NCBI GenBank assembly: GCA_003260075.1
Contig: QLIY01000157.1
Span: 102,830 to 166,829, forward strand
Origin: Phallusia mammillata
Taxonomy: Eukaryota; Chordata; Ascidiacea; Phlebobranchia; Ascidiidae
Direction of reading: 5' to 3'
DNA: 64,000 nucleotides
Below, in pieces: positions 1 through 20,924 of this stretch; within the stretch, counting starts at the first letter, position 1, and each line of letters opens with the position of its first letter. The notes below the pieces were generated by a model that was not told the origin of the DNA, ran no database searches, and saw only the letters and a program-made list of their open reading frames with translations. The translations under genes were made by a program, and so were the position numbers.

Positions 1-93
1 ACCACTGGACTAAGCTGACTGGTGATCAACCTGGCAATACTACAAATCTGACATTTGCATACAAAAACCAGGATTTTTTATTTGACTTTCGAC

Positions 94-300
94 AAGCTGA
101 CCGTCGAGACCATTAAGCTCTGCTGACCGTCGAGACCATTAAGCTCTGCTGACCCAAGAATAGTTTTTGTTATGGGTTTGAATCCTATCTCAAAATATAT
201 GTTTTTTCCACCTATGCCTTCCTGGAATAGCTTGGGAGACTGAGTTAAATTGGTACAATACCTTAAACAGGCCTGGCGTTCAACAATTTGTGTAGGCATA
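94..300 (+). mobile_element. Degenerate tRNA-derived SINE copy
   Basis: A B-box-like GGGTTTGAATCC lies at about 174-185. It is followed by a tail (TTGGGAGACTG, then ACAGGCCTGGC) that also follows the tRNA-like unit at 53518. A direct repeat of about 25 bp (GCTGACCGTCGAGACC start) at 96-147 has replaced the A-box area. Confidence 0.5.
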
Positions 301-324
301 TAACGAAGACAAACATTTACTTAC

Positions 325-1038
325 CTTTTATTTTAATGTTAGCCAAGTCAAGGTCATCTTTGTTGAGTGAATTGAAAAAGTCGTTAATTGCCTTTATAAG
401 TTTTTTAGTCTGTTGTTCCGTATATTTAGGTTCCGTGCTTGTATGTGATTCATCTAAAATGCAATCACTATCATCTTGTCTTGAATTGTCCCTTGTATCG
501 ACATTCATATTTTCTTGGGATCTGATTGGTAGAGGTTTCATAGAAGGATTCGCCGATTGGTTTTTGTTGTGAGAACTTTTGGGACTGTGTCCTGGGTATA
601 CATTTGACACTTTTGGTCTTTGCAGATCTGCTTTTGCTGTTGTTTTTGGTGACTACAAAAGAAATAAAATATTATGCATATTTCTTCTCATTTTTGGTTG
701 GTGAAACAATTTAAACAGGTAATATTTACTATTTAAACAGGTATCAGGTAATGATCAGGTTGTATGGCCCGCAGAGACGCTTTGATTTCAAATGTACTTG
801 CAAATGAGTCCAACTATTATATATTTTTAAGTCGATTAATGCACTTGGGTGCTATATTTCTGCGACCTGGCAATATGTGGCTAGAATCAAATGTGAATTT
901 TATTTGCAGTTGTTAACTGAAAAAAGACATATTTGATATGCAACAAAGTAAAATCACCTTGTGTTATATAAAGGTGTGGCCAGCAATCTAATCATGGTAA
1001 TGATTATTTGGCCCCACAGTAACAAAGGTTGCACACCC

Positions 1039-1081
<43 letters not shown>

Positions 1082-4000
1082 AATAAGTAGTAAGCGTAGC
1101 TACCACAAAAGCATTCAGAACTGAATATTGCCATCCAATGCTTTATCTGACAAAAAGTCAATTCTAAATTGAAGGATATAATTTCAACCTACATTCATGC
1201 TCTTCGTTCCTTGAAATAATCTTCTTGGTTTGTTTAGTTTCTGATCATTTGCATTTTGCAAGTTTTTGATGCCATTGAGTTTAGGGTTTCCATTTGAAGG
1301 CTGACATTAAAATAATAATACAATCTTGAAATTATAACCTTTTGTCAGTTTTACCACTTGTATTAAATAAAGTATTTCTTAACCATGTTTATGTTAACAG
1401 GAAAAAAACATTTAAATCTTTTATAGTTCCGTTCATTTTAAGCCTTGTTTGATCAACATGAATAAATTTCTTTTTGCATGGTAAAATCAAGTATTAAATA
1501 ATTTCTTTGTTAAAGTTCAAAAGATAAATTTCAAACAAATCATGACACACCTGAGGATTTGGTGTCATGGATTTTGAAGCCATCAACATTTTTGCATTTC
1601 TTCCAAATGGGTTTTCAGGGTCAGACAGTCGATTAAATTTTCCAGTTGTGTTTACCAAGCGATCATCACCACTACATAGAAACAACATATTATGTATTTT
1701 AGACTGTATCACCTGAAAGTTTAAGATATGTAGGGTTGGTATTTAATATTGATCATACAAATTTCCTTAAAAAAAAGAAAAATCATGAAGAAAACTGTTT
1801 TAATTTTGAATACAAAAAGGTTTTGACACAAATTGTGGCCTTATGTTGGCATTGTTTGAGTTATTACTATAAAAACACAAATAAGAGAGGATTTAGACCT
1901 GAAACATCCCCCCCCCCTAATAATATTAAAAGATAATTTTAAACAAAGCATGACCAACCTGGGGATTCGGTGTCATGGATTTAGAAGCCATCAACATTTT
2001 TGCATTTCTACCGAATGGGTTTTCAGGGTCAGATAGTCGATTAAGTTTTCCAGTTGTGTTTACTAAGCGATCATCACCACTAGATAGAAACAACATATTA
2101 TGTCAGACTGTAGCATCTGAAAGTTTAAGTAATGTAAGGTTGGTTTTTAATATTGATCGTACAAATTTCCTTTTGAAAAAAGAATTAAAAATTTTTGTCA
2201 AAAAAATCATGAAGAAAACTGTTTTAATTTTGAATACAAAAAGGTTTTGACACAAATTGTGGCCTTCTGTTGGCATTGTTTAAAGTTATTACTACAAAAA
2301 CACACATGAAAGAGGATTTACACCTTACACAACAAACAGCCAAGGCAGGCATATAGATTATGACAAACTAAATCACTACAAACATTGATGAATCTCTGAG
2401 ATAGTTCACCTGCTTTTTATCCGATTCATCATCTTGAAAAAAGGTGATTCAGTTTTTAGTGAAGTGGGCGAAAGTACTTCTGTTTCAGCTTGTTTTAAAG
2501 TCTGCAACAGACAAATATGATATCTGTAGCATCACACACTTTAACATGTTACTTGTTTCCAATCAAGAACATAGAAAATTTAAGATATTTGAAACTGAGG
2601 CAACATCACTTTGGTTCACAAGCTTTATGCGGTTTATGCCCAGTTGTGGCATTGAAAAAATTGATGAGGCATGGATTTTTCGTCTGTTACTCCCAACAAA
2701 CTGGACTCATACGATCAAACACTTGTTACCAGTTGCACAGGTTCGACCTTGTGGGCCAAAACACTGCAAACTGTCTGCGGCTTGAACATAAAAAATCTCA
2801 CTCAATTCTAACCACTACACCAGGGGTCGGCAAACTTTCAGACGACGCATGCCAATTTACTTGTTATTTCCATGTGTTAATGACCTCGTGTGCCAACGTT
2901 TTTCTAAAAAATAGTGGTTCATGTCAGCAGATATCAACAAATAAAGAGAAAGCAGAGTGTTTCGTGCATATACGACTGAATTGTAAGACAATGACATAGT
3001 AAAAACTATAAACAAGCAGTGTAACACCAAACTTGGCACGCATGCCAGGGGTTGCCGACCCCTGCACTACATCAAGCTTGCCTCTTTTGCAGTTGAACGG
3101 TTTTGTTGGGTTCCAAATCTTACAAACTCCAATCCAATTTGTTTGCACCTTGCATATGGTTGAAGAAGGACCAATTTTACTCTATCCCATTTCTTCTCTC
3201 CGACTTCCTTGATCATATGTTCTGAATAAATGTGAACATTATTTTTGGTTCAATGGTCCTTTGGTCAAGCTATTTATTGATACAAATTGCCTCCAATTCA
3301 CTTTGATTTTCAAGCAAAGAAAGTAAAATGGCATTGCTTTCACTTAGCCTTAATCAAATACTAACTTGGCCTAAAAGGTTTTACAAAAATATAGTACATA
3401 ATGAATGCATGGAGAACAAAAAACAAACTAATGCCATTGGAAATGCATTGCATCAGCTAACCAACCAATATGGATGTGTCATACATACCTATGGTATTTA
3501 CTTTGTTTTTTGTTCTCCATGCATTCTTTATATATATACCGTATTTTTGTGAAACCTTTTAGGCCAAGTTAATATTTGTTTGACATACATACCATTAAAA
3601 TTTAACATCTTGCATCCAGATTTGTTGTTTCCCGCTTTAGCGTCTGATGCACTTTGCAACGTTACTGCTGGAATTAATTGGGCATAATCCTTCGATGGAG
3701 ACCAAACTGATGAACCAACATAAAATTCCAAAGATGCAACATTGAAGTAACCTACAAACCAAAAATTCCTGTTCAAATTCCACAGTTCAAAGAAGTTGCA
3801 TAAACATTTGTGTGCTAAGACATAGATATATAACTGGATCAGACCTGAAGCGTCGATGCAGACCAGCGATCACGGCACACTCATTTTTAAATCATAACAC
3901 GCCAGACCTATTGGATCGTTATAATGAATCAGCCGGTCACCTTGGCAGCTGATTTTGTATAAGGACTTCAATAGGCCTGGTGTGCTATGATTTACATATT

Positions 4001-4380
4001 TCTGTGATTTGTTTGTTGGTTGTATGCCCTTTATGTCTTACAGTGGTAAACAAAATTAAGATTTTGTATAATATCCAATATTTACAGCTGATACAACATG
4101 CTCAATTACCTATATCAATGTAGCAAATTTGTACTGGTGATTGAAAACTGAATTCAATGACATTTTTTGATGCCTTATCCTTGGGACATGTCATCCATTT
4201 CTTGCCCACTAGCAGATTGGTAGCAGGAAATGTGTCGCTCTGTTGTATAAGCACAAATAAAACAAAACTTTACACAGCTAAAACTGGAATATAGTTGTAA
4301 ACAATTACACATTTATGCAGAAACAAAAAACTTACTTCAGACGAAATTTTTGTGATGTCCTTGATAGTAATTGGTGCCAT
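325..4380 (-). CDS. XRCC1: XRCC1-like DNA single-strand-break repair scaffold, N-terminal part (partial, 8 exons)
   Basis: Exons on the minus strand: 4336-4380 (ATG at 4380), 4110-4239, 3593-3751, 3082-3221, 2410-2501, 1959-2079 (second allele copy 1551-1671), 1193-1300 and 325-652. Phases agree at every junction, giving about 338 codons before the left edge. Residues 1-150 match the XRCC1 N-terminal beta-sandwich that binds DNA polymerase beta: FYVGSSVWSPSKDY (68-81), EKKWDRVKLV (120-129) and IGLEFVRF (140-147) sit where vertebrate XRCC1 has its corresponding motifs. Exons 5-8 encode a Ser/Lys/Asn-rich linker. The BRCT domains expected further on are not in the window. In the family, XRCC1 scaffolds Pol beta, ligase III and PNKP in the nucleus. 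Exon 4 needs a GC donor (3081-3080, AG|GCAAGC) to keep phase. Exon 6 is 121 nt, so its two copies cannot both be spliced in without a frameshift. Lies 426 bp downstream of the CENP-V-like gene on the same strand. Confidence 0.88.
2821..3064. mobile_element. hAT-type MITE (family CAGGGGTCGGCAA), XRCC1 intron 4
   Basis: Terminal inverted repeats CAGGGGTCGGCAAAC and TTGCCGACCCCTG, 244 bp. The 8-bp target duplication CACTACAC/CACTACAT (7 of 8) is typical of hAT. No coding capacity. It ends 17 bp from the exon-4 splice donor. Confidence 0.85.
3850..3998 (+). mobile_element. SINE-family tail fragment
   Basis: It shares with 46634-46790 the order GATCACGGCACAC-like start, CGCCAGACC, then AATAGGCCTGG near its end. 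The last part resembles the tail of the tRNA-SINE at 53518. No intact promoter boxes. Confidence 0.45.
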
Positions 4381-4724
4381 TTTCAAGGGCAAGTTTTACA
4401 CTGTTTTTAAGACATTCAGTATACTATAACTTTTTTCTTAATTAGCAAAATACATGATTAGTGCAGCAACACCAATATGGGGATAAAATTAGACAAAAAA
4501 ATACGAGAAGACAAATATTATGCAACAATGTTCAAAGCTGTAAAGTCATTTATAAGGCATGATATCACCACTAAAAATATAAAGTCAACAGGTTACTATC
4601 CCAGTAAGCGTAAGTATACCATATACAGTAACACGATCTATGAAATTATATGAACACTTTCTAATCGGTCTAAACAGAAGTTCATTACACAGGAAAGACA
4701 TGCAATTTTAAACAAATTTAACAT

Positions 4725-4730
4725 TTTATT
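4725..4730 (-). terminator. AATAAA polyadenylation signal of the CENP-V-like gene
   Basis: TTTATT on the plus strand reads AATAAA on the minus strand, 77 bp downstream of the CENP-V-like stop codon. Position and sequence fit a canonical cleavage/polyadenylation hexamer. The actual cleavage site is not visible. Confidence 0.55.
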
Positions 4731-4806
4731 GCAGAAAGTAATAAAGATGGAGAGGATTAAAAAGTACAATAGTACATGCAATTTTCATTCTACAACATAA
4801 TGCATA

Positions 4807-13233
<8,427 letters not shown>

Positions 13234-13930
13234 CCGCTTGGAAATGCTGCTCTATTGCACGAAGGCTATAGAATGCGCACACATGTGCGGTTGTAGTTCG
13301 TCCAGGCTGAAGTTATTGCTCTGTAGGCCTAAACAATGCCTTTTGTGATGTATTGACAACAAGCGAATTTAAACACCATTTGGATCAAAAATATTCTAAA
13401 GCAAAGGCATCTTTTGTCCACAATCGGTCGTCAAAAAGCTAGTATAGTGATACAATATAATGAAATATTTTCAGTTTTCACTTTTGGTTTTACGAATATG
13501 TTAAAATAATCACAGTCACGGTGGTTGTAGACAATCTACAAGTTGCGGTCAAAAACGGATATTTTGTAGCAAATATGATGATTATTTTTCTCCGCGCATT
13601 TTCGCAAATACATTTATTTTTCTACCTGTACGTGTCCTTGAGAATGAGTGAGCTGTCGTTTACTCATTTATTGACACTTCTATACGCAGGGCTGCCATCG
13701 ACATGGACCACAAAATAAGGACAACCGAAAAAGTAAATTTTCATACGAAACGAAACAATCGTTGAACAAATCTTTGCATTCATACCAGCCAAGACATATC
13801 ACATGCCATATTTTTTGCCGGAAACAATCTGTTCCAGCAACGGCTTGTTCGTAGAAAATACTTCGCGCATCTCCCAACAGCTCGGGTCTAGGTTTACTTT
13901 TACTTTGATTTAATATTTTGTCTTGTTTTA

Positions 13931-14008
<78 letters not shown>

Positions 14009-15180
14009 AGAAATAAGGACGGTATGGCAACCCTGTCTATACGGTTGCAATAAAGGCCTATACAAATATTTCAGCTTCTTAACCCCTAAAACCGAGACAA
14101 CATTTTTCTTCAATTTTTATTGCTGCTGAATACTGGTTTGCACAATTTCAGTTGTAACAGATATCACCATTTCATGCACAACAAACGAATTGAAATATGA
14201 TATGTACAGGTTTATTAGGTAATGCACACTTTCAATGGACTGCAGTTCCTTGAGTCTGCCCCCCCCCCCCAAGACACATCACATGCCATATTTTTGGCCT
14301 GAAACAATCTGTTCCAGCAACGCCTTGTTCGTAGAAAATACTTCTCACGACAGCTCGGGTCTAGGTTTGTTTTTACTTGTAGCAGGAATTTGACTGTCCT
14401 TTCACTACAAAGTCAACTTTAACAATAAGACATAATAAAGACTCAAGTCAAAAACAAGGACATTTCTTAGAAATAAGGATAATATTTTTTTCTAAGACAT
14501 AGCCTTCAAACTAAGGACAAATCTTAGAAATAAGGATGGTATGGCAACCCTGTTTATACGGTTGCAATGTACACAAATATTTCAGCTTCTTAACCCCTAA
14601 AAACGTGACAACATTTTTCTTCAATTTTTATTACTGCTGAATACTGGTTTGCACGGTTATCACCATTTCATGCACAACAACCGAATTGAAATATGATATG
14701 TACAGGTTTAGTAGGTAATGTACACTTTCAATAGTAAACTGCAGTTCCTTGTGATTTCCCCCCCCCCCGTGGGACCTGTTTTCAATGGTTGTTTATGTCA
14801 AAAACTTAAAATATATGTCACCAGCTGCACTGATTAATTATATAATTAATATAATTATCTGTATAATTATAGGTCGAAACAGTGTGCACTGTCTGTGGCT
14901 TACTTTGATGTCAATATATCCAATACGGCAATAATAATTGTGAACAACATTTGCAATGCTTCGTTTTAAATGAAACACAAAGGTTCTCAATTCGTATGAA
15001 GTATAAAGGGGAGTTTAACACGTTATGAGAGCAAATAAAAGTTGCCAATTTGGAGACCATTACAGAACATATCATAAACATTTAGGACATAATTTCAAGT
15101 TCTTAACAGCCAAAACGGAACTAGAATTAAAAACCGTTCATTTCCGTTCTGTAACTAACACAACTAATAAAGTTTCTAAC
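13234..15180. other. Intergenic region between MKS1 and NCoR (convergent 3' ends)
   Basis: Holds the MKS1 3' UTR, a hAT MITE and its allele copy, and three C-runs. Two haplotype blocks are visible: 13787-14257 versus 14271-14757. The missing NCoR terminal exon should be here but I could not recognise it. Confidence 0.5.
13687..14035. mobile_element. hAT-type MITE downstream of MKS1, containing a C-run
   Basis: Starts CAGGGCTGCCAT and ends ATGGCAACCCTG, with a perfect 8-bp target duplication TCTATACG (13679-13686 and 14036-14043). A 76-nt C-run lies inside. A second allele copy occupies about 14271-14550. A relative with the same AAATAAGGACAACCGAAAA motif is at 61858-62100. Confidence 0.8.
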
Positions 15181-16270
15181 CTGTGACAACCGATGGTCGC
15201 TGTGGCAAGTTGCTCGCAGGTGGAATCTAAAATAACAAAGAAAGCATTTAAAAAAAAGTAAAACAGGTATTTACTATTTGTATTTATTGGGTCGATCTAG
15301 TACAGTGGTTCTTAACCGGTGTTCGATCGAACCCCAAGGGTTCGGCAACGCCGAATCAGGGGTTCGACGAAGGTCTTTTTGAAGTACNATGTCAAAAACT
15401 TAAAGTATATATCACGAGCTGCACTGATGAGACCTTATAGGTTTGATATCAATGTATCCAATAAGGCAATAATAATTGTGAACAACATTTGCAATGCTTC
15501 TATATATAAGCTATTGCTGCCAGGCATAATATCAAGTTTGTAGAGCTCTTCTGGCAAATGTAATTTTATTCCGACGTTTCGACGTCCTGTACAGGTTGCC
15601 TTCATCAGGGTAAATAACACTGAATGCGCGTGGTACAATCATTAATTATCGAGCAGTGTGGGGGAAATGGATTGAAGATTTCTATTGTTTAGTTACTAAG
15701 CTTTCAAGTTGCACGTAGATTAACTGGTGAAAAATTAAAGAAACAATCGTTACTTTCAACATTCTGTAATGTATATTTTACATCTTTGTTACACATAAAC
15801 CAACACGTTTGTTTATAACAAACTTTCCTCGNTTTGCAATGCTTCGTTTTAAATGAAACACATATATTCTCAATTCGTATGAAGTATAAATGGAGTTTAA
15901 TACGTTATGAGAGCAAATAAAAGTTGCCAATTTCGAGACCATTACAGAACATATCATAAACATTTAGGACATAATTTCAAGTTCTTAACAGCCAAAACGG
16001 AACTAGAATTAAAAACCGTTCATTTCCTTCTGTAACTAACACAACTAATAAAGTTTCTAACCTGTGACAACCGATGGTCGCTGTGGCAAGTTGCTCGCAG
16101 GTGGAATCTAAAATAACAAAGAAAGCATTTAAAAAAAAGTAAAACAGGTATTTACTATTTGTATTTATTGGGTCGATCTAGTACAGTGGTTCTTAACCGG
16201 TGTTCGATCGAACCCCAAGGGTTCGGCAACGCCGAATCAGGGGTTCGACGAAGGTCTTTTTGAAGTACAA
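14799..16270. repeat. Two concatenated haplotype copies separated by single Ns at 15388 and 15832
   Basis: 14951-15387 and 15833-16268 are near-identical, each containing the same 46-nt NCoR exon. The 443 bp between the Ns begins like 14799 onward, then carries an extra insert with GACGTTTCGACGTC. This reads as allele 1 followed by an alternative allele, not a tandem duplication. Confidence 0.7.
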
Positions 16271-19200
16271 TACAAATACTCGTTTTTGTCAAACTTTAGG
16301 GTCTATCTATAGTCGCTGAAAACGGCAATTTGTATTTGCTCAATATCAAAATACTGGAAGGTCAAACTTAGGCAGGGGTGTTTTAAACTGCTCTAAACAA
16401 TTTTTATGGTACTAAAAAGAGTATTACCAGCCTAATAACCATAAGTGTCAGACTTTTTGTACGCCTATTGTGTGCCAACAATACGAACAAAACAGGTACC
16501 ACAAGCATCACAATATAGATTATGACATCATAAACACTTAAGACTGATCTCCTCGCTGTGCAGCTCAATCTATGCACCGAGCTAGAAGTTAATNNNNNNN
16601 NNNNNNNNNNNNNNNNNNNNNNNNNNNNNNNNNNNNNNNNNNNNNNNNNNNNNNNNNNNNNNNNNNNNNNNNNNNNNNNNNNNNNNNNNNNNNNNNNNNN
16701 NNNNNNNNNNNNNNNNNNNNNNNNNNNNNNNNNNNNNNNNNNNNNNNNNNNNNNNNNNNNNNNNNNNNNNNNNNNNNNNNNNNNNNNNNNNNNNNNNNNN
16801 NNNNNNNNNNNNNNNNNNNNNNNNNNNNNNNNNNNNNNNNNNNNNNNNNNNNNNNNNNNNNNNNNNNNNNNNNNNNNNNNNNNNNNNNNNNNNNNNNNNN
16901 NNNNNNNNNNNNNNNNNNNNNNNNNNNNNNNNNNNNNNNNNNNNNNNNNNNNNNNNNNNNNNNNNNNNNNNNNNNNNNNNNNNNNNNNNNNNNNNNNNNN
17001 NNNNNNNNNNNNNNNNNNNNNNNNNNNNNNNNNNNNNNNNNNNNNNNNNNNNNNNNNNNNNNNNNNNNNNNNNNNNNNNNNNNNNNNNNNNNNNNNNNNN
17101 NNNNNNNNNNNNNNNNNNNNNNNNNNNNNNNNNNNNNNNNNNNNNNNNNNNNNNNNNNNNNNNNNNNNNNNNNNNNNNNNNNNNNNNNNNNNNNNNNNNN
17201 NNNNNNNNNNNNNNNNNNNNNNNNNNNNNNNNNNNNNNNNNNNNNNNNNNNNNNNNNNNNNNNNNNNNNNNNNNNNNNNNNNNNNNNNNNNNNNNNNNNN
17301 NNNNNNNNNNNNNNNNNNNNNNNNNNNNNNNNNNNNNNNNNNNNNNNNNNNNNNNNNNNNNNNNNNNNNNNNNNNNNNNNNNNNNNNNNNNNNNNNNNNN
17401 NNNNNNNNNNNNNNNNNNNNNNNNNNNNNNNAAACAATTCGAGTAAAATCAATATGTGTCCCCTTCAGGGAAGGGGACCCATAATAAGCAGCTAGGTAAA
17501 TGGCGGCCGTTGGTAAAATAAGAATCTGCGACGCAGCCGTCCTAGCAAAATGGTTGTGCACCCTTGCACTAAGGTTTTATTTTCTTTTTTTGACGTAACA
17601 AAGAGCATTGTTCGTAAACAGAAAAACAACGAAATTTTGTTGGCAGCATAAACTTATTACTTCATCTTTTTCATGTTAGTGTGCAGATGCTAAAAATACA
17701 ATGCTTCATTTTGGTAAAAACTAAAAATTGCCGGAATTAAAGCAATCCTGAAAGAAGTTGCTTGTATTATGATGTCAGAATTTAACAAAATAACAAACAG
17801 TAACTGTTGCCACTACGTTTGAACAAAACCTAATTATGACCCACCAAACAAAATGGGTTAAAAACCTATAAGGATGCAACTTGTTGGGGTTCGACCAAAG
17901 GCTGAAGAACATCGTAGGGGTTCGGCCGTTATAAAAAGGTTAAGAACCACTGATCTAGTATTTCGTACCAAGTATGTTTTGTTTTCAAGCTCGCCGTTTC
18001 ATTGAAATTTGCAAATATGTCGCGTAATGATTAATAAAAGTTCAAGCAACGTCTACATTTTGATGCTAAAATCCATTTTTCTCACAACAAGCGACTTCTA
18101 TTAGATAAAACGTGCCTTTTCTAACGTCAAAAAGAAGGAAAACAGTATTGCAGTTTCAAAATAATACGAAATGCGATCAATGTACTATTACGTGCTATAT
18201 ATAGCCCGCGAATGTTCGGTCCGTCGACGGGCATTATTTTGGACTCCGGCAAATTAAAATATAATTTTGACCAATGCCTTATTATATTATGGCCCTATAA
18301 ATCATAATATGACCATATTAATTACATTACTATTATAAGCATACGTCCACATAGACATAGTGTCAAAAAATTTGGTTTAATGCTGAGGGTCTTTACCGAT
18401 TGATTCGATGTAGAGCCTTGCTGTCCTGCGCGGAAAGCTAGAGCGCTTATATACATTGGTGCAGGTCCTCCACCGCTACCAGATGCTGTGGTGTCTGAAA
18501 AAAATCAGATCAATGAAAAAAAAATCGCCTCAAAAAGTTGAGTTGTGTGTATAAGCAGTAGATAGCTACAGTGTTTTGCATTGCAGAAAGAATTTGTTTC
18601 GGTTCACTTACTGTACTGTGGGGTTTCGGCTCGTTTCGGTTCAGCGCTCTTGTTACGGCTGGATGGCGAAAGCACTGGAGCGTGAACAATCGGCGAAGAT
18701 CGACTGGAATTAGAATCAAGTCTAAAAATGGAAGATAAAGTTGAAAAAAATAACTAAAACGGTGAAGAAAGTCTAGTCCCAAAGAGAATTGTTAGACAAA
18801 AATGTTCAACACATCAAACCTATTAAATGTACAATGTTTTTTTTGAAAACCTGTAACATTTTTTAGACTATATATCGCTTTGGTTATTTCCCGCTTTATT
18901 TTAACCTGTTTACTAAATGTTACTGCTTCTTATGTATCTAGCTCACACGTGTATAACAAATCGATTCTCTACTTTAAAACAAACCTCGGTGATCGATCAA
19001 CCGATTCTTGCGGCGCAGGACTGCCACCTCGCGACGAACCCTGGAAAAATAAATTCCAGCATTAAACACATGTGGCTTTTTTTTACTTTTACACCACTAT
19101 TTTCGCAATTCGTTTCCCTGAAATGCGCACATACTCTTATTAGAGGGGTCTAAAAGGTGTATTGTAAGTTTACGTCCTAAATTCAAAAATTAGAGGAATA

Positions 19201-20839
19201 TTTGATCGTCATTTTTTAATTTTGAATGTTCTGTCTTTGAACAGAATATGTTTAATATTACATGACAATCGCTTTTTTATTAAAGTTTATCCGGTGTTAA
19301 AATGAAATCTCTACGGGGTCCAAATTATAGACTTTTACCATTATGTGACATAAACGTTTGTGACGCAATAATCTATATACCTCTTCTCTCAGCGAGATTT
19401 ATACACATTCCTTCATATATTCAGTAGACCTCGGTTAATCAGGACCCGTTTGGACAAAAAATATGAGCGGCAAAGATCCGGATTAACCAATGTAGAATAG
19501 TTAAAGTATTACCACATCACAAATTATTTCTACAAAGAGTTTTGTACGAATTAAGCGAAGATTCGGGTTGACCGAGGTTTATTGTAACACATTTACTTGT
19601 GTTGAACAACGATTAGGATATTATTGTTACCTCGCTTAGCAGAGCTGTTCGAATGAGAGTTTCTAGGGGGGGGGGAACCCAGGTTTATTATACCACATTT
19701 AAGATTGTTGAACGAAGATTAGGAAAATATTATTGTTACCTCGCTTAGCAGAGCTGTTCGAATGAGAGTTTCTAACGGTGTTCCAGGATTCTGGCAAGCT
19801 TGTGGGGCAAGTGGGTGTTGCATGAGCATTGTGCTTCTTGATATGTCTAAGGATAATACAAAAATGCATATTCCGTAAATTGTAAAGAAATGACAAATGA
19901 TAACGACCGAATGTACCAGCTCCACTGAACACACCTTATAGGGGGGGGGGGGGGATGATACAAAAATGCATATTCCGTAAATTGTTAAAGACTTGTCAAA
20001 TGATAACGACCGAATGTACCAGCTCCACTGAACACACCTTATAGGTTGAAACAGCGTGCATTATTGTCTGCAGCTTACTTATCAGCAATGTTTTTATGCT
20101 GTCATAAGCATTTTAGCACAGAAATATTGACATGGATATGATCAGAGTTACAATGGTGAGAGATTCATTTTCTTTATTTGAACCAATCTAAACTCGGAAT
20201 TACATCCTGCTAAAACAGCGGTTTCCAACCGTGGAGGAATTTCAAAACTTTAGGGGAGGAATTTGTTTTTTGTAAATAGACACAGCACTGGAAAAGACTA
20301 AACTTTTAAAGATGTTGGATATTTGGGTTTTATCGAGCATGCAAGTTTTAGTCACTACGGGTCTTTTAAAACACTAAAATTCAATCTTACTTTGCATCGC
20401 AAGTTTTCCAGCAGCTTGTTCGACAGTTTCAGAAGAGGGGAAAGCACCAGCTCTAGCAGCCATAGCTTGTGCCTTCTGTACAAAATATGGAAGAAATGTT
20501 GTTAGTTTACGATCAGGGTTACGTGGAAAAAAACATCTCTAGGCAAACTTTACCATCACTTCTTGGTGTCTTTGTTCCATCGCCTTTTTCTCGTTAGCCT
20601 CTCTCGTTTCTCGCGCGTCTCTTGCATCTCTGAAAAGCGAAATATGCTTCTGGTTAATGAACAGGTAAACTTAACAAAACTTACAACCTCGAAAAATGCC
20701 ACAAGTTTTAAAACATTTATTTCTGGGTTAAAATTCGTTAGATTTCTTATTTAAGACGAATTTTAAAAACTGCAGACAGTGCATACTGTTTCGACCTGTA
20801 AAGTCTCATCAGTGCAGCGTGTGACAAGAGATAGGCTGT

Positions 20840-20924
<85 letters not shown>

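Larger units (their letters stand above)
16184..17952. mobile_element. hAT-type element containing the 838-nt N gap
   Basis: Left end CAGTGGTTCTTAACCGG, right end AAGGTTAAGAACCACTG, flanked by a perfect 8-bp duplication ATCTAGTA (16176-16183 and 17953-17960). The gap (16594-17431) is inside, so its coding capacity is unknown; the visible parts have no transposase motif. A second repeat is nested at the right edge of the gap. Confidence 0.85.
16062..19040 (-). other. NCoR exon block 6: last exons found
   Basis: Exons 18985-19040 (GSSRGGSPAPQESVDRSP), 18612-18721 (SSRSSPIVHAPVLSPSSRNK), 18397-18494 (GPAPMYISALAFRAGQQGST) and 16062-16107 (IPPASNLPQRPSVVT; allele copy 15181-15226). Phases close. 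The intron between the last two holds a hAT-type element with an N gap. The final exon ends in phase 1, so at least one more exon with the stop codon should follow toward lower coordinates. Confidence 0.8.

Noticed and set aside
78..299. Small ORF at 78-299
   Set aside because: Lies within a SINE-like repeat with a B-box motif; no protein similarity.
1042..1080. C-runs as i-motif/G-quadruplex regulatory elements
   Set aside because: Their strand follows contig orientation and their flanks are duplicated, which a regulatory element would not explain.
16404..17561. Longest ORFs (up to 385 codons) across 16404-17561 and 35168-35722
   Set aside because: They consist almost entirely of N-gap codons. 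The flanking residues lie in hAT/hairpin repeat sequence, not a gene.
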